This document shows, piece by piece, positions 8,887 through 17,980 of a stretch of DNA of 64,000 bases. The position numbers and the translations under genes were made by a program. The stretch covers positions 3,906,001 through 3,970,000 of the forward strand of contig NZ_AP022610.1 in the NCBI RefSeq assembly GCF_010729665.1, written 5' to 3'. Within the stretch, counting starts at the first letter, position 1; every line of letters begins with the position of its first letter. The notes under the pieces are model-generated. The model was not told the origin of the DNA. It searched no databases and was given only the letters and a program-made list of their open reading frames with translations. The stretch is from Mycolicibacterium madagascariense (lineage in GTDB: Bacteria > Actinomycetota > Actinomycetes > Mycobacteriales > Mycobacteriaceae).

Positions 8887-9495
8887 TCAGACGACGTCGC
8901 TTGGCGCGTTCACGTTCGCGAGGCCGCGCTGCTCGGGCAGCACGATGCGCTGGGTGTCGGCGACGTTCATCAGCGCGCGCATGCTGCGCTCGCCCGTGGC
9001 CACCAGTGCCTCGGCGCGCCCCGCCAGGTCGGTTCGGTAGACGCCCGCGAGGTAGTGGTCGCGGCCGTCCCACGGCAGCACCACGTCGACCCCCAACCGC
9101 AGCGACGGCCCGAGCAGCACGTCGATGAGGTCGGCCGTGAGGTAGGGCATGTCGACGGCGCAGACGAACGCGCGCTCCATCCCGGCGTCGGCCGCGGCCC
9201 GCAGGCCCCTGGCGGTCGCCAGGAGGGGACCGACGCCGCGCACGTCGTCGCGCACCACGTCGGCGGCGAGTGCGGGCAAGGGCTGACCCGGTGCGGCCAC
9301 CACGAAGACGGGCGCACACCGGGCGCCCACGGTCGTCACCGTCCGTTCGACGAACGTGCTGCCACCGAACTCCATGGTCGCCTTGTCGCGGCCCATGCGT
9401 CGGGACGCTCCGCCGGCCAGCACGACGGCGGCCAGTGGGGCGGTCGGGGTCTCGAGGACCCCGCTGCTATTCGACGTTCCAGGTGTCCTTGCCAC
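8887..9495 (-). CDS. mobA: Molybdenum cofactor guanylyltransferase MobA
   Basis: A 202-residue enzyme that adds GMP to molybdopterin to form the MGD cofactor. The nucleotide-binding signature [14 protein letters not shown] (about residues 26-39) is intact, followed by [10 protein letters not shown] with the metal-binding Asp. The GTG at 9495 is the only in-frame start before the signature; it overlaps the end of korB by 29 bases on the same strand, so translation is probably coupled. Synteny mobA-korB-korA matches M. tuberculosis Rv2453c-Rv2455c. The FdhF-type oxidoreductase at 44 kb is a possible client. Confidence 0.93.
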   Translation of the reverse strand: MARTPGTSNSSGVLETPTAPLAAVVLAGGASRRMGRDKATMEFGGSTFVERTVTTVGARCAPVFVVAAPGQPLPALAADVVRDDVRGVGPLLATARGLRAAADAGMERAFVCAVDMPYLTADLIDVLLGPSLRLGVDVVLPWDGRDHYLAGVYRTDLAGRAEALVATGERSMRALMNVADTQRIVLPEQRGLANVNAPSDVV

Positions 9496-10534
9496 GAAGC
9501 AAGGATTGCAGAGCGGCGGTGTCGTGCGGCTTGCTTTCGATGGCAGAGGCCACCTGATTGCGTGCCATCTCGTCGTACGTGGGCCGACTGACCTGTCGGA
9601 AGATCCCCATCACGGTGTGCTCGAGGTTCTGCTCGGACAACCGCGACAGCGCGAACGCGTACGCGGGATCGTCGAGCGTCGCGTCGTGCACGACGATCTC
9701 GGCCACCGGGACGTCGGCCGTCTTGGCCACCTCGAGGCCGTACCCCGACTTGACCACGCAGTACTCGCCGTCGGCGCCGAAGGTGATGGGTTGGCCGTGG
9801 GTGACGTTGATCAGCCGCTCCTCGGCGCCCTCCTTGCGCAGCGCGTCGAAGGACCCGTCGTTGAAGATCGGGCAGTCCTGCATGATCTCGACCAGGGCCG
9901 CACCGCGATGCGATGCGGCGGCCCGCAGCACCTCGGTCAGGCCCTTCTTGTCGGAGTCCAGCGCGCGCCCGACGAACGACGCCTCCGCGCCGAGCGCGAG
10001 CGACACCGGATTGAACGGGTAGTCCAGCGAACCCATCGGCGTGGACTTGGTGACCTTGCCGACCTCTGAGGTGGGCGAGTACTGGCCCTTGGTCAGCCCG
10101 TAGATGCGGTTGTTGAACAGCAGGATCGTCACGTTGACGTTGCGTCGCAGCGCGTGGATCAGATGGTTGCCGCCGATGGACAGCGCGTCGCCGTCACCGG
10201 TGACGACCCACACCGACAGGTCGTCACGGGCGAGCGCGAGGCCGGTGGCGAAGGTCGGGGCGCGGCCGTGGATCGAGTGCAGACCGTAGGTCTGCAGGTA
10301 GTACGGGAACCGGCTCGAGCAGCCGATGCCGCTGACGAACACCATGTTCTCGCGCTTGAGGCCGAGCTCCGGCAGGAAGCTGCGGATCGTGTTCAGGATG
10401 ACGTAGTCGCCACAGCCGGGGCACCAGCGGACCTCCTGGTCGCTCGCGAAGTCCTTCGACTTCTGCGGCTCGTCGGTCCTCGGCACCCCGCTGATCTTCG
10501 TCAGACCCAGGTCGGTACCAATCAAGTCGGTCAT
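9467..10534 (-). CDS. korB: 2-oxoglutarate:ferredoxin oxidoreductase, beta subunit
   Basis: A 355-residue thiamine-diphosphate subunit. Motifs [29 protein letters not shown] and [15 protein letters not shown] (the GDG thiamine site) identify it. With KorA it converts 2-oxoglutarate and CoA to succinyl-CoA, CO2 and reduced ferredoxin, giving mycobacteria a TCA route independent of the classical dehydrogenase complex. The ATG at 10534 overlaps the korA stop (ATGA), and the 3' end overlaps mobA. The CysXXCys and downstream Cys residues ligate the 4Fe-4S cluster of this family. Confidence 0.97.
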   Translation of the reverse strand: MTDLIGTDLGLTKISGVPRTDEPQKSKDFASDQEVRWCPGCGDYVILNTIRSFLPELGLKRENMVFVSGIGCSSRFPYYLQTYGLHSIHGRAPTFATGLALARDDLSVWVVTGDGDALSIGGNHLIHALRRNVNVTILLFNNRIYGLTKGQYSPTSEVGKVTKSTPMGSLDYPFNPVSLALGAEASFVGRALDSDKKGLTEVLRAAASHRGAALVEIMQDCPIFNDGSFDALRKEGAEERLINVTHGQPITFGADGEYCVVKSGYGLEVAKTADVPVAEIVVHDATLDDPAYAFALSRLSEQNLEHTVMGIFRQVSRPTYDEMARNQVASAIESKPHDTAALQSLLRGKDTWNVE

Positions 10535-12474
10535 GCGTCTGCTCCTACGGCTGGCTCCACGGTGGCTGCAGCCAACCGGGCGAACTTTGCCTTGTCGGTC
10601 TCCTTGTCGCGCAGCGTGCCATCCAGCGCGGCGTCGATGATGCCGTCGACTTCCTCGGCCAGGAACGCCATGCCCTCGACCTTGGTCACCGACTGCACGT
10701 CGACCAGGAACTTGCCCCGCAGCAGCAGGGCGAGCTGTCCCATGTTCATCTCGGGCAGCACCACGTTCGGGTAGGCGCGCAGCACCTCGCCCACGTTGGC
10801 GGGCAGCGGGTTGAGGTAGCGCAGTTGCGCGTGGGCGACCTTGACGCCCCGGCGCCGCGCCCGTCGGCACGCCTCGCCGATCGGACCGTACGAGCTGCCC
10901 CACCCGACGATCAGCAGCTCGGCCTCGCCGCTCGGGTCGTCCACCACCAGGTCCGGGACGGTGATGCCGTCGACCTTGGCCTGCCGGAGCCGGACCATCA
11001 GATCGTGGTTCTTGGGTTCGTAGGAGATGTTGCCCGACCCGTTGGCCGACTCGAGTCCACCGATGCGGTGCTCCAGCCCGGGCGTGCCGGGGACCGCGAA
11101 CTGGCGCGCGAGCGTCTCGGGGTCGCGGGCGTAGGGCTGGAACGGCTCACCGGCCTTGGCGAAGGTGTGATCGATGCGCTCGAACGTCGTGACGTCGGGG
11201 ATCCGCCAGGGCTCCGAGCCGTTCGCGATGGCGCCGTCGGACAGCAGGATGACCGGCGTGCGGTAGGTCAGGGCGATGCGCGCCGCGTCGACCGCGATCT
11301 CGAAGCAGTCCGACGGCGACTGTGGCGCCAGCACGGGCACCGGCGATTCGCCGTTGCGGCCGTAGAGCGCCTGCAGCAGGTCGGCCTGCTCGGTCTTGGT
11401 GGGCAGCCCGGTCGACGGGCCACCGCGCTGGACGTCGACCACCAGCAGCGGAAGCTCGGCCATCACGCCGAGACCGATTGCCTCGGACTTCAGCGCGACG
11501 CCGGGGCCCGAGGTGCTGGTCACTCCCAGGGCGCCGCCGTAGGACGCCCCGAGGGCGGCGCCGATTCCGGCGATCTCGTCCTCGGCCTGGAACGTCAGCA
11601 CGTTGAAGTTCTTGTGCTTGGACAGCTCGTGCAGGATGTCCGACGCCGGGGTGATGGGGTAGCTGCCCAGCATCACCTGGGTGTCGGCCAGCTGGCCCGC
11701 GACGACGATGCCGTACGCCAACGCGGTGTTGCCCGAGACCTGGCGGTACTCACCGGACTTGAGCTTCGCCGGGGACACCTCGTAGGTCGTGCCGAACGCC
11801 TCGGTGGTCTCGCCGTAGTTCCAGCCCGCCTTCAGCGCGAGGACGTTGGCCTCGGCGATCTCGGGCTTGCGGGCGAACTTCTCGCGAATGAAGGCCTCGC
11901 TGTGCGCCAACTCGCGGCCGTACATCCACGACAGCAGGCCGAGCGCGAACATGTTCTTCGCCCGCGACCCGTCCTTCTTGGAGGCCCCGATGGCCTCGAC
12001 CGCTCCGAGCGTCAGCGTCGTCATCGCGACGGCCTGCACGACGTAGTCCGCCAGCTCGTCGGTCTCCAACGGGTTGGCCTCGTACCCGACCTTGGCCAGG
12101 TTGCGCTTGGTGAACTCATCGGAGTTCGCGATCACCAGACCACCGCGGGGCAGGTCGCCGACGTTGGCCTTGAGGGCCGCCGGGTTCATGGCGACGAGCA
12201 CGTCCGGGCGGTCGCCTGCGGTGAGGATGTCGAAGTCGGCGATCTGGATCTGGAACGACGACACGCCGGGCAGCGTGCCCTGGGGCGCGCGGATCTCGGC
12301 GGGGTAGTTCGGTTGCGTGGCAAGGTCGTTGCCGAACAGGGCGGCCTCGGTGGTGAAGCGGTCACCCGTCAACTGCATGCCGTCACCGGAGTCACCCGCG
12401 AAGCGAATGACGACCTTCTCGAGCTTCTGCCGAGGGGTGGAGTCCGTGCCGGCGTCGCTGCCGCTCAAAGTCAC
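10531..12474 (-). CDS. korA: 2-oxoglutarate:ferredoxin oxidoreductase, alpha subunit (gamma-alpha fusion)
   Basis: A 647-residue fusion: residues about 20-200 form the gamma (CoA-binding) domain starting VVIRFAGDSGDGMQLTGDRF; from about 230 the pyrimidine-binding alpha domain begins, with SYPITPASDILHEL and the EDEIAGIGAALGASYGG block, and a C-terminal transketolase-like domain (LLIVGWGSSYGP). The GTG at 12474 has an AAAGGTAG ribosome site. It is the first gene of korA-korB-mobA. The length and fused layout are usual for actinobacterial KorA. Confidence 0.97.
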   Translation of the reverse strand: MTLSGSDAGTDSTPRQKLEKVVIRFAGDSGDGMQLTGDRFTTEAALFGNDLATQPNYPAEIRAPQGTLPGVSSFQIQIADFDILTAGDRPDVLVAMNPAALKANVGDLPRGGLVIANSDEFTKRNLAKVGYEANPLETDELADYVVQAVAMTTLTLGAVEAIGASKKDGSRAKNMFALGLLSWMYGRELAHSEAFIREKFARKPEIAEANVLALKAGWNYGETTEAFGTTYEVSPAKLKSGEYRQVSGNTALAYGIVVAGQLADTQVMLGSYPITPASDILHELSKHKNFNVLTFQAEDEIAGIGAALGASYGGALGVTSTSGPGVALKSEAIGLGVMAELPLLVVDVQRGGPSTGLPTKTEQADLLQALYGRNGESPVPVLAPQSPSDCFEIAVDAARIALTYRTPVILLSDGAIANGSEPWRIPDVTTFERIDHTFAKAGEPFQPYARDPETLARQFAVPGTPGLEHRIGGLESANGSGNISYEPKNHDLMVRLRQAKVDGITVPDLVVDDPSGEAELLIVGWGSSYGPIGEACRRARRRGVKVAHAQLRYLNPLPANVGEVLRAYPNVVLPEMNMGQLALLLRGKFLVDVQSVTKVEGMAFLAEEVDGIIDAALDGTLRDKETDKAKFARLAAATVEPAVGADA

Positions 12475-12830
12475 GACCCACTACCTTTCCGCGTCGTGAG
12501 GTGGTGTCGTCTCCGCGTCGCGATCAGACCCGCCGTCGCGCGTGAATCGCCGGCAGACGGCCACCCCGTCCTTATGTGTCACCAGCAGTACCGATTATTG
12601 CACTTCTCTTAGGCTGGCCTTTACCGGCACGTCGCGTGTCCTGCAATTCGTCGGCCCGCAAAGCCGCTGATCACCGACGCGCCCGACACCACGGGTCGGC
12701 AATTTTGTGGTCTTGGTCACGTCCAAGGGGGCGCAATTCCTAAGAACATGGCTACCCGTCAGTAGCCGAAGGGCTAGCAGCGGATTCCTCCACTTGACAC
12801 GTGTCGACTGACGGCGCGGCGGACCTGCCG
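12475..12830. other. Gene-free region holding the korAB promoter
   Basis: No plausible ORF. Transcription from pfkB enters it on the minus strand. A short hairpin GGCTAC-CCGTCA-GTAGCC at 12750-12767 could end that transcript. An AT-richer block at 12570-12620 lies upstream of korA and probably holds its promoter; an iron-box-like TTAGG sequence at 12609 scores too poorly to call. Confidence 0.5.
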
Positions 12831-13679
12831 CTACACCCGGTCCGACGACGGGACGTCGAGCCGCTTCTCGAGCTCGCGCGCGACGAGTTCGCTGGCCCGT
12901 TCGGCCGCGGCGACGGGGTTCGCACCGGCCGCCCGGTTGGCGACGTAGCAGGCGGTGAACATGTCGCCGGCGCCCGTGGCCTGCACGCCGGTGACGCGCC
13001 AGGCGGCGGGCACCCGGACGACGTCACCCTCGGTGTAGATGTCGCAGCCCTCCGAGCCGAGGGTCACCAGGATCTCGGGCACGCCCAGCCGTTGCGCCGT
13101 CGCCGCGTCGAATTCTCCGTCGGCCACGATGACGGCCTCGTCCTCGGCGAGCTTGAGCACGCTGATGTCGCGCAGCAGACCGGGCGGATAGTCGTTGTCG
13201 ACCGACAGCGGTCCCACCCGATCGGCGCGCACCAGGCCCTGACCGTCATAGGCGACCCGATGCCCGCGTTCCACCAGCAGCGCCAGCGTGCTGGCCGGGA
13301 AGTCCGCCCGCAGCAGCGGCGCGAGGTGCACCCAGGTGGTCGTCGGGTCGGCGGCCTCGACTTCGGCACGGCCCCACGTGGGCCCCAGCGCGGCAACGGA
13401 CATCTCGCGGTGATCGACGTCGACGTAGTCGAGCCGGAAACCCGCCGTCCGGTCGGAGTCGATGATGCGCACCAGCGACCCGAAGCGGTCGAGGACGCCG
13501 GCGAACAACGGGTGATCCTCGGGGGCGCCCATCGCCACGATCTGGCTCGCACCCCCGGCGTGTTCGAGCGCCACCCCGGCGAAGGACGCGCAGCCACCCG
13601 GGCTGGGCGCCGCGCCGTCGATGACGTCGATGGCGAGGTTGCCGAGGACGGTCACACCGTTGACGAGCTGTGGCCGCAC
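12831..13679 (-). CDS. PfkB/ribokinase family carbohydrate kinase
   Basis: A 282-residue sugar kinase. It opens with VNGVTVLGNLAIDVIDG and carries the C-terminal PfkB signature VQATGAGDMFTACY, whose Asp is the catalytic base. The usual GG motif of ribokinases appears as PGGCASFAGVALEHAGG. The GTG at 13679 follows an AGGAGA site by 8 bases. It lies 110 bases downstream of the LacI gene on the same strand and is probably co-regulated with polyol cluster 1. Phosphorylation of an inositol- or keto-sugar-derived intermediate is inferred from context. Confidence 0.85.
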   Translation of the reverse strand: MRPQLVNGVTVLGNLAIDVIDGAAPSPGGCASFAGVALEHAGGASQIVAMGAPEDHPLFAGVLDRFGSLVRIIDSDRTAGFRLDYVDVDHREMSVAALGPTWGRAEVEAADPTTTWVHLAPLLRADFPASTLALLVERGHRVAYDGQGLVRADRVGPLSVDNDYPPGLLRDISVLKLAEDEAVIVADGEFDAATAQRLGVPEILVTLGSEGCDIYTEGDVVRVPAAWRVTGVQATGAGDMFTACYVANRAAGANPVAAAERASELVARELEKRLDVPSSDRV

Positions 13680-13789
13680 CGATCGAGTCTCCTGCCGTCG
13701 TCGGCGCGCCGGAGACGCCGTGAGGCGAAATGGTATCCGGGATCGCTGACAACCGACGACCTCATCATCGACATCCTCGGCCGGGATCC

Positions 13790-14794
13790 TCAGCCAGGCA
13801 GGTTGTAGGGGGTGACGACCTGAATCGGCGCCGGCCGCACCGGCTCGGGCGGCAGCGCGCCGTGGCTTTGCAGGATCAGTCGCATCGCGAGCCGGGCGTC
13901 GGCCCGCAGGTCGTTGTGCAGCACCACCGAGATCCGTCCGTCGCGCAGCAGCCTGCGATTGTCGGCGTCCAGGTCGTGGGCGATGAACACGCGGCATGCC
14001 CTGCCGATCCTGTCGAATGCGGCGACGGTCGCGGTGTTGCCGCCCCCGGCCGAGTAGACCGCCTCCACACCGGGATGACGCTCCAGCGCGTCGAGCACCA
14101 GTCGCTCGTTGACGTCGTCGATGCCGTCGCTGTCACTGACCTCCACGATGTCGCGACCAGAACCGCGCAACGCGGTGCGAAAGCCCACCTCGCGCTCGCC
14201 CTCGCCGCGAAAGACCGTGCCGCTCAACGTGATCAGCACACCCGAGGGTGCGGTGCCGAGCCACTGGCTCATCAGGTAGGCGGCGGTCACCCCGGCGCCG
14301 TGATTGTCGATGCCGACGTAGCCGCAGCGGGCGCTCGTCGGCACGTCCGTCGCATAGGTCACCACCGGAACGCCCGCACCGACGAGGCGGTCGACGGCCT
14401 CGACCACCTCGGGTGCGTCCTGGGCCTTGAGGATCACGCCGTGGCTGCCGCGGATGCGCGCCAACCCGTCGGCCATGCGTTCGGTCGATCCGGACTCCCA
14501 CAGGTGGAACCGGGCCCGCAGCATCGCGGGCGCGAACGCGGGCAGTTCCGCCTCGACGGCCGCGCGAAAGGCGTCCGAGAAGCGCTGCGGGGTCTGCATC
14601 ACCACGTCGAGCAGGAAGCGCCGCCCGTTGAGCCGTAGCTGGGCGCGCTGCTTGTCGAGGTCCGCGATCGCCTGGGCCACCTCGGCGCGGGTGTTCTCCC
14701 GCACGCCCGGACGGTCGTTGAGCACGCGGTCGACCGTCGCCTCGCTCAGCCCGGCCTGCTGCGCGATCTCGCGCACCTTGTACCGGTGGGGCAC
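13790..14794 (-). CDS. LacI family transcriptional regulator
   Basis: A 334-residue repressor. The N terminus YKVREIAQQAGLSEATVDRVLNDRPGV is the LacI helix-turn-helix plus hinge; the rest is a periplasmic-binding-protein-like sensor (VVMQTPQRF, GVILKAQDAPEVVEAVDRL, YVGIDNHGAGVTAAYLM). The GTG at 14794 has GGAGGAG two bases upstream. It is divergent from the PhyH gene of cluster 1 and most likely represses it; 16-bp motifs with the core GCGCGTCA lie in this promoter and upstream of the Hyi-like gene. The inducer is probably a polyol or ring sugar; this is inferred. Confidence 0.92.
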   Translation of the reverse strand: MPHRYKVREIAQQAGLSEATVDRVLNDRPGVRENTRAEVAQAIADLDKQRAQLRLNGRRFLLDVVMQTPQRFSDAFRAAVEAELPAFAPAMLRARFHLWESGSTERMADGLARIRGSHGVILKAQDAPEVVEAVDRLVGAGVPVVTYATDVPTSARCGYVGIDNHGAGVTAAYLMSQWLGTAPSGVLITLSGTVFRGEGEREVGFRTALRGSGRDIVEVSDSDGIDDVNERLVLDALERHPGVEAVYSAGGGNTATVAAFDRIGRACRVFIAHDLDADNRRLLRDGRISVVLHNDLRADARLAMRLILQSHGALPPEPVRPAPIQVVTPYNLPG

Positions 14795-14826
14795 GGCTCC
14801 TCCTCCCTCGCGAGCAGCCGCAAACA

Positions 14827-14836
14827 TGTCGCGACA
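14827..14836. promoter_or_regulatory. 10-bp palindrome TGTCGCGACA in the LacI/PhyH divergent promoter
   Basis: A perfect palindrome with a central CG, as in LacI-family operators, 33 bases upstream of the LacI start. It is a second candidate LacI site beside 14912-14927. Whether both are used cannot be told from sequence. Confidence 0.35.
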
Positions 14837-14911
14837 CGCCGCAAGTGCGACGCATGTGCGGCTGTTCGCGCTGATGAGCTGAGGTCTTTTTGATGGGTTT
14901 TTGGTGTTGAT

Positions 14912-14927
14912 TGCGACGCGCGTCACC
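14912..14927. promoter_or_regulatory. Candidate LacI operator upstream of PhyH gene
   Basis: TGCGACGCGCGTCACC contains a perfect 10-bp palindrome (GACGCGCGTC) with the central CG typical of LacI sites, and lies 15 bases before the PhyH ATG. A close relative, GGTGGCGCGCGTCACC, occurs at 19151-19166. Together they suggest the consensus GGTGACGCGCGTCACC for the adjacent LacI regulator. Confidence 0.55.
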
Positions 14928-14941
14928 CCGAGACTAACGGC

Positions 14942-16105
14942 ATGACCGCATCAACCACCGCTGCACCGCGGGCGTGGATCGAGGCGTCGGACTGCGACCT
15001 CGACGACTTCCGGACTCTGGTGTCCACCGAAACCGACCTACGCGACTACCCGTTGGCGACCGACGTGCGACAGGGCGTCCTGGTGTACTCCGCCGCCGCG
15101 ATGGCACGGGCCGAGCGCCGCGCGCTGCAGACGGAGGTGATCCACGCCCTGGCCGACGGGCCCGGCGTCGTCGTCGTCGAAGGCGCCGTCGACCACGACG
15201 TCGTCGACCGGGCCAGCGCCGCGTTCACGTCGCTGATCGAGGCCCAGCGCGCCGCGGGCGGGGCCGTCGGCGACCACTTCGGCAAGGCCGGCGTCAACGA
15301 CCGCGTCTGGAACGCCGCGCAGAAGCTCGCACTGCACTCCCCCGCGGTGTTCGCCGACTACTACGCCAACGACGCCATCGCCCTGGTGTGCCAGGCCTGG
15401 CTGGGCCCGCGCTACCAGGTCACCTCACAGGTCAACGTCGTCAATCCCGGTGGCGCACCGCAGGTTCCGCATCGCGACTACCACCTCGGCTTCGTCGACG
15501 AGGACCAGCTGACCGCCTACCCCGCGCACCTGCACCGCATGTCGCCGGCCCTGACGCTGCAGGGTGCGGTCGCGCATTGCGACATGCCGCTGGAGTCCGG
15601 CCCGACCATGCTGCTGCCGCACTCCCAGAAGTTCCTCGGCGGCTACGTCGCGTTCTACCGCCAAGACTTCATCGACTTCTTCGCCACCGTGCAGGTGCAG
15701 GTGCCGCTGCGCAAGGGCGACGCGGTGTTCTTCAACCCCGCCCTCATGCACGGGGCGGGGGCGAACACGTCGACCGACATCCGTCGGATGGCCAACCTGC
15801 TGCAGGTGTCCTCGCCGTTCGGGCGGGCCATGGAGGCGATGGACCGCACCGCGATGGTGCGCGCCGTCTTTCCGTCGCTGCTGGCGATGAAGGCGGCGGG
15901 CCGCAGTGACCGCGAGCTCGCGAATGCGGTCAACGCGACCGCCGAGGGCTACGCCTTCCCGACCAACCTCGACCAGGACCAGCCCATCGGCAGCCTGGCA
16001 CCGGCCAGCCAGGTCGACACCGTCCTGGCGGCCCTCACCGAGGGACTCGACCCCGAGGCCCTCGACGACGTCCTCGCACAGCACACGACAAGGAGAATTC
16101 CATGA
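14942..16105 (+). CDS. Phytanoyl-CoA dioxygenase (PhyH) family protein
   Basis: A 387-residue Fe(II)/2-oxoglutarate-dependent dioxygenase. The iron-binding triad is visible: HRD in QVPHRDYHLGF and the distal His in ALMHGAGANTSTDIRRM, where the following Arg should hold 2-oxoglutarate. The family hydroxylates very varied substrates. It opens a cluster of Gfo/Idh dehydrogenases and sugar isomerases behind a LacI operator, and its stop overlaps the next ATG (16102-16105). A role in oxidising or O-demethylating a polyol such as a methyl-inositol is a hypothesis, not shown by the sequence. Confidence 0.88.
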   Translation: MTASTTAAPRAWIEASDCDLDDFRTLVSTETDLRDYPLATDVRQGVLVYSAAAMARAERRALQTEVIHALADGPGVVVVEGAVDHDVVDRASAAFTSLIEAQRAAGGAVGDHFGKAGVNDRVWNAAQKLALHSPAVFADYYANDAIALVCQAWLGPRYQVTSQVNVVNPGGAPQVPHRDYHLGFVDEDQLTAYPAHLHRMSPALTLQGAVAHCDMPLESGPTMLLPHSQKFLGGYVAFYRQDFIDFFATVQVQVPLRKGDAVFFNPALMHGAGANTSTDIRRMANLLQVSSPFGRAMEAMDRTAMVRAVFPSLLAMKAAGRSDRELANAVNATAEGYAFPTNLDQDQPIGSLAPASQVDTVLAALTEGLDPEALDDVLAQHTTRRIP

Positions 16106-17108
16106 CCACCCTCGGCGTCATCGGACTGGGACGCATCGGCGCGTTCCACACCGAAACCCTCAGCAATCTCGACGGTCTCGACGGCCTGGTGATCACCGAC
16201 GAACGCACCGACGTCGCGCGCGCCGTGGCCGCCAAGTACGGCGCCACGTCCGTCGACACCGTTGCCGAACTGCTGTCCTCGGGTGTCGACGGCGTCGTCG
16301 TCGCGGCCGCCACGCCCGCCCACGCCGAGCTGGTCCTTGCCGCCGTCGAGCGCGGCATCCCCACGTTCTGCGAGAAGCCGATCGCGTCGACCGCCGTCGA
16401 GAGTGCCCGGGTCGCACAGGCCATCCTCGCCTCGGGCGTGCCGGTCCAGGTCGGTTACCAGCGCCGCTACGACGCGGCGTTCGCCGCCGCCAAGCGGGCC
16501 GTCGACGACGGTTCGGTGGGCACCATCCACACCGTGCGCAGCACGACCATGGATCCCGCTCCCCGCCGATGGACTACATCAAGGGTTCGGGCGGCATCTT
16601 CCGCGACTGTGCCGTGCACGACTTCGACATCGTCAACTGGATCACCGGGCAGCGCGCCGTGCAGGTGTATGCCACGGGCATCGTCCAGGGCAACCCGTTG
16701 TTCGCCGAGTACGGCGACGTCGACACCGCGGCCGTGATCGTCACGTTCGACGGCGGCGCCCTCGGCGTGGTGTCCAACGCCCGGTACAACGCCCGCGGGT
16801 ATGACTGCCGTCTCGAGGTGCACGGTTTCGACGACAGCGTCGTCGCCGGGTGGGACCAGGGCGTTCCCGTACGAAACACCGACCCGCACAACGACTTTCC
16901 CACCGGACCGGCGCACGGGTTCTTCATGGACCGCTTCACCGAGGCGTTCCGCACGGAACTGGCCGCCTTCGTTCAGGTCGCCAAGGGCGGGCCGGTCCTC
17001 GGCGCCTCGGTGAACGACGCCGTCGAGGTGGCGTGGCTGGCCGAGGCCGCCACCGAATCCCTGCGCCGCGGCGCGCCGGTCACGATCGAGGAGATGAGGA
17101 ACGCGTGA
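16102..17108 (+). pseudogene. Gfo/Idh/MocA family oxidoreductase (inositol 2-dehydrogenase-like), single-base frameshift
   Basis: The N-terminal Rossmann half (LGVIGLGRIGAFHTETL, CEKPIAS) reads in one frame to about 16560; the C-terminal half (MDYIKGSGGIFRDCAVHDFD to the end, including the catalytic region) reads in the next frame. The break falls in a run of four C at 16561-16564. One extra C would restore TMDPAPPPMDYIKGSGG, the normal family sequence. Both halves keep coding bias, so it is either a recent 1-base deletion or a sequencing error. Intact it would be about 335 residues and oxidise a cyclic polyol with NAD+. It overlaps both neighbours. Confidence 0.85.
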
Positions 17109-17980
17109 GCGACCGGGAAATCAAGATCGCCGGAGCCCCGATTTCGTGGGGTGTCTGCGAGGTGCCCGGCTGGGGTTTCCAGTTGACGCCCGACCGGGTG
17201 CTGACCGAGATGCGCGGCGCGGGACTGTCGGCCACCGAGCTGGGGCCCGAGGGCTTCCTGCCGGCAGACACCGGACAGCTGAAAGACGTTCTACGCGGCC
17301 ATGATCTGGCGTGCGTGGGGGGCTTCGTGCCGGTCGTCCTCTTCGACGCCGGCCATGATCCCGCCGACGATCTCGCGGGTCCGCTGGAGTCGCTCGTCGC
17401 CGCGGGCGCGGGCGTGGTGGTGCTGGCGGCGGCCACCGGGGCCGACGGGTACGACTCCCGTCCCGTGCTCGACGACGACCAGTGGGCGACGCTGTTCGCC
17501 AACCTGGACCGGCTGGCGGGCATCGTCGCCGAGCGGGGCCTGCTGGCAGTCCTGCATCCCCACGTCGGCACGATCGTCGAGACCAAGGACGACGTCGACC
17601 GGGTGTTGGCGGGATCGTCGATCCCGCTCTGCCTGGACACCGGGCACCTGCTGATCGGCGGCACGGATCCGCTCGAGTTGGCCAAGGCGGTGCCACACCG
17701 CATCGCCCACACCCACCTCAAGGACGTCGACGCGGCTCTGGCGGCGAAGGTCCAGTCGGGTGAATGGACCTACACCGATGCGGTGCGGGCCGGCATGTAC
17801 ACGCCCCTGGGCACCGGGGACGTCGACATCGCCGGGATCGTCTCGGTGTTGCGCGACAACGGTTTCGACGGGTGGTTCGTACTGGAGCAGGACACCATCC
17901 TCGATGCGGAGCCAAGCGACGAGGGCCCGGTGCGCGACGTGCTGGCGAGCGTGCGCTACCTGCAGCAGGTCACGTCATGA
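17105..17980 (+). CDS. Sugar phosphate isomerase/epimerase (IolE-like TIM barrel)
   Basis: A 291-residue xylose-isomerase-like TIM barrel. It resembles inosose dehydratase: the opening GAPISWGVCEVPGWG matches the IolE block, and metal-binding positions appear in HPHVGTIVE, LCLDTGHLLIGG, HTHLKDVD and WFVLEQD. IolE removes water from scyllo-inosose. The GTG start overlaps the preceding stop (GTGA) and its own stop overlaps the next ATG, so it is in a tight operon. A true IolE is present in cluster 2, so this copy probably acts on a related ring sugar. Confidence 0.86.
   Translation: MSDREIKIAGAPISWGVCEVPGWGFQLTPDRVLTEMRGAGLSATELGPEGFLPADTGQLKDVLRGHDLACVGGFVPVVLFDAGHDPADDLAGPLESLVAAGAGVVVLAAATGADGYDSRPVLDDDQWATLFANLDRLAGIVAERGLLAVLHPHVGTIVETKDDVDRVLAGSSIPLCLDTGHLLIGGTDPLELAKAVPHRIAHTHLKDVDAALAAKVQSGEWTYTDAVRAGMYTPLGTGDVDIAGIVSVLRDNGFDGWFVLEQDTILDAEPSDEGPVRDVLASVRYLQQVTS

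Noticed and set aside
12609..12627. IdeR iron box upstream of korA
   Set aside because: TTAGGCTGGCCTTTACC matches only about 10 of 19 consensus positions, which is not above chance.
16561..16564. Programmed ribosomal frameshift in the Gfo/Idh gene
   Set aside because: No slippery heptamer, stimulatory hairpin or short stop overlap is apparent, and related dehydrogenases are single-frame; a 1-base deletion or sequencing error is simpler.
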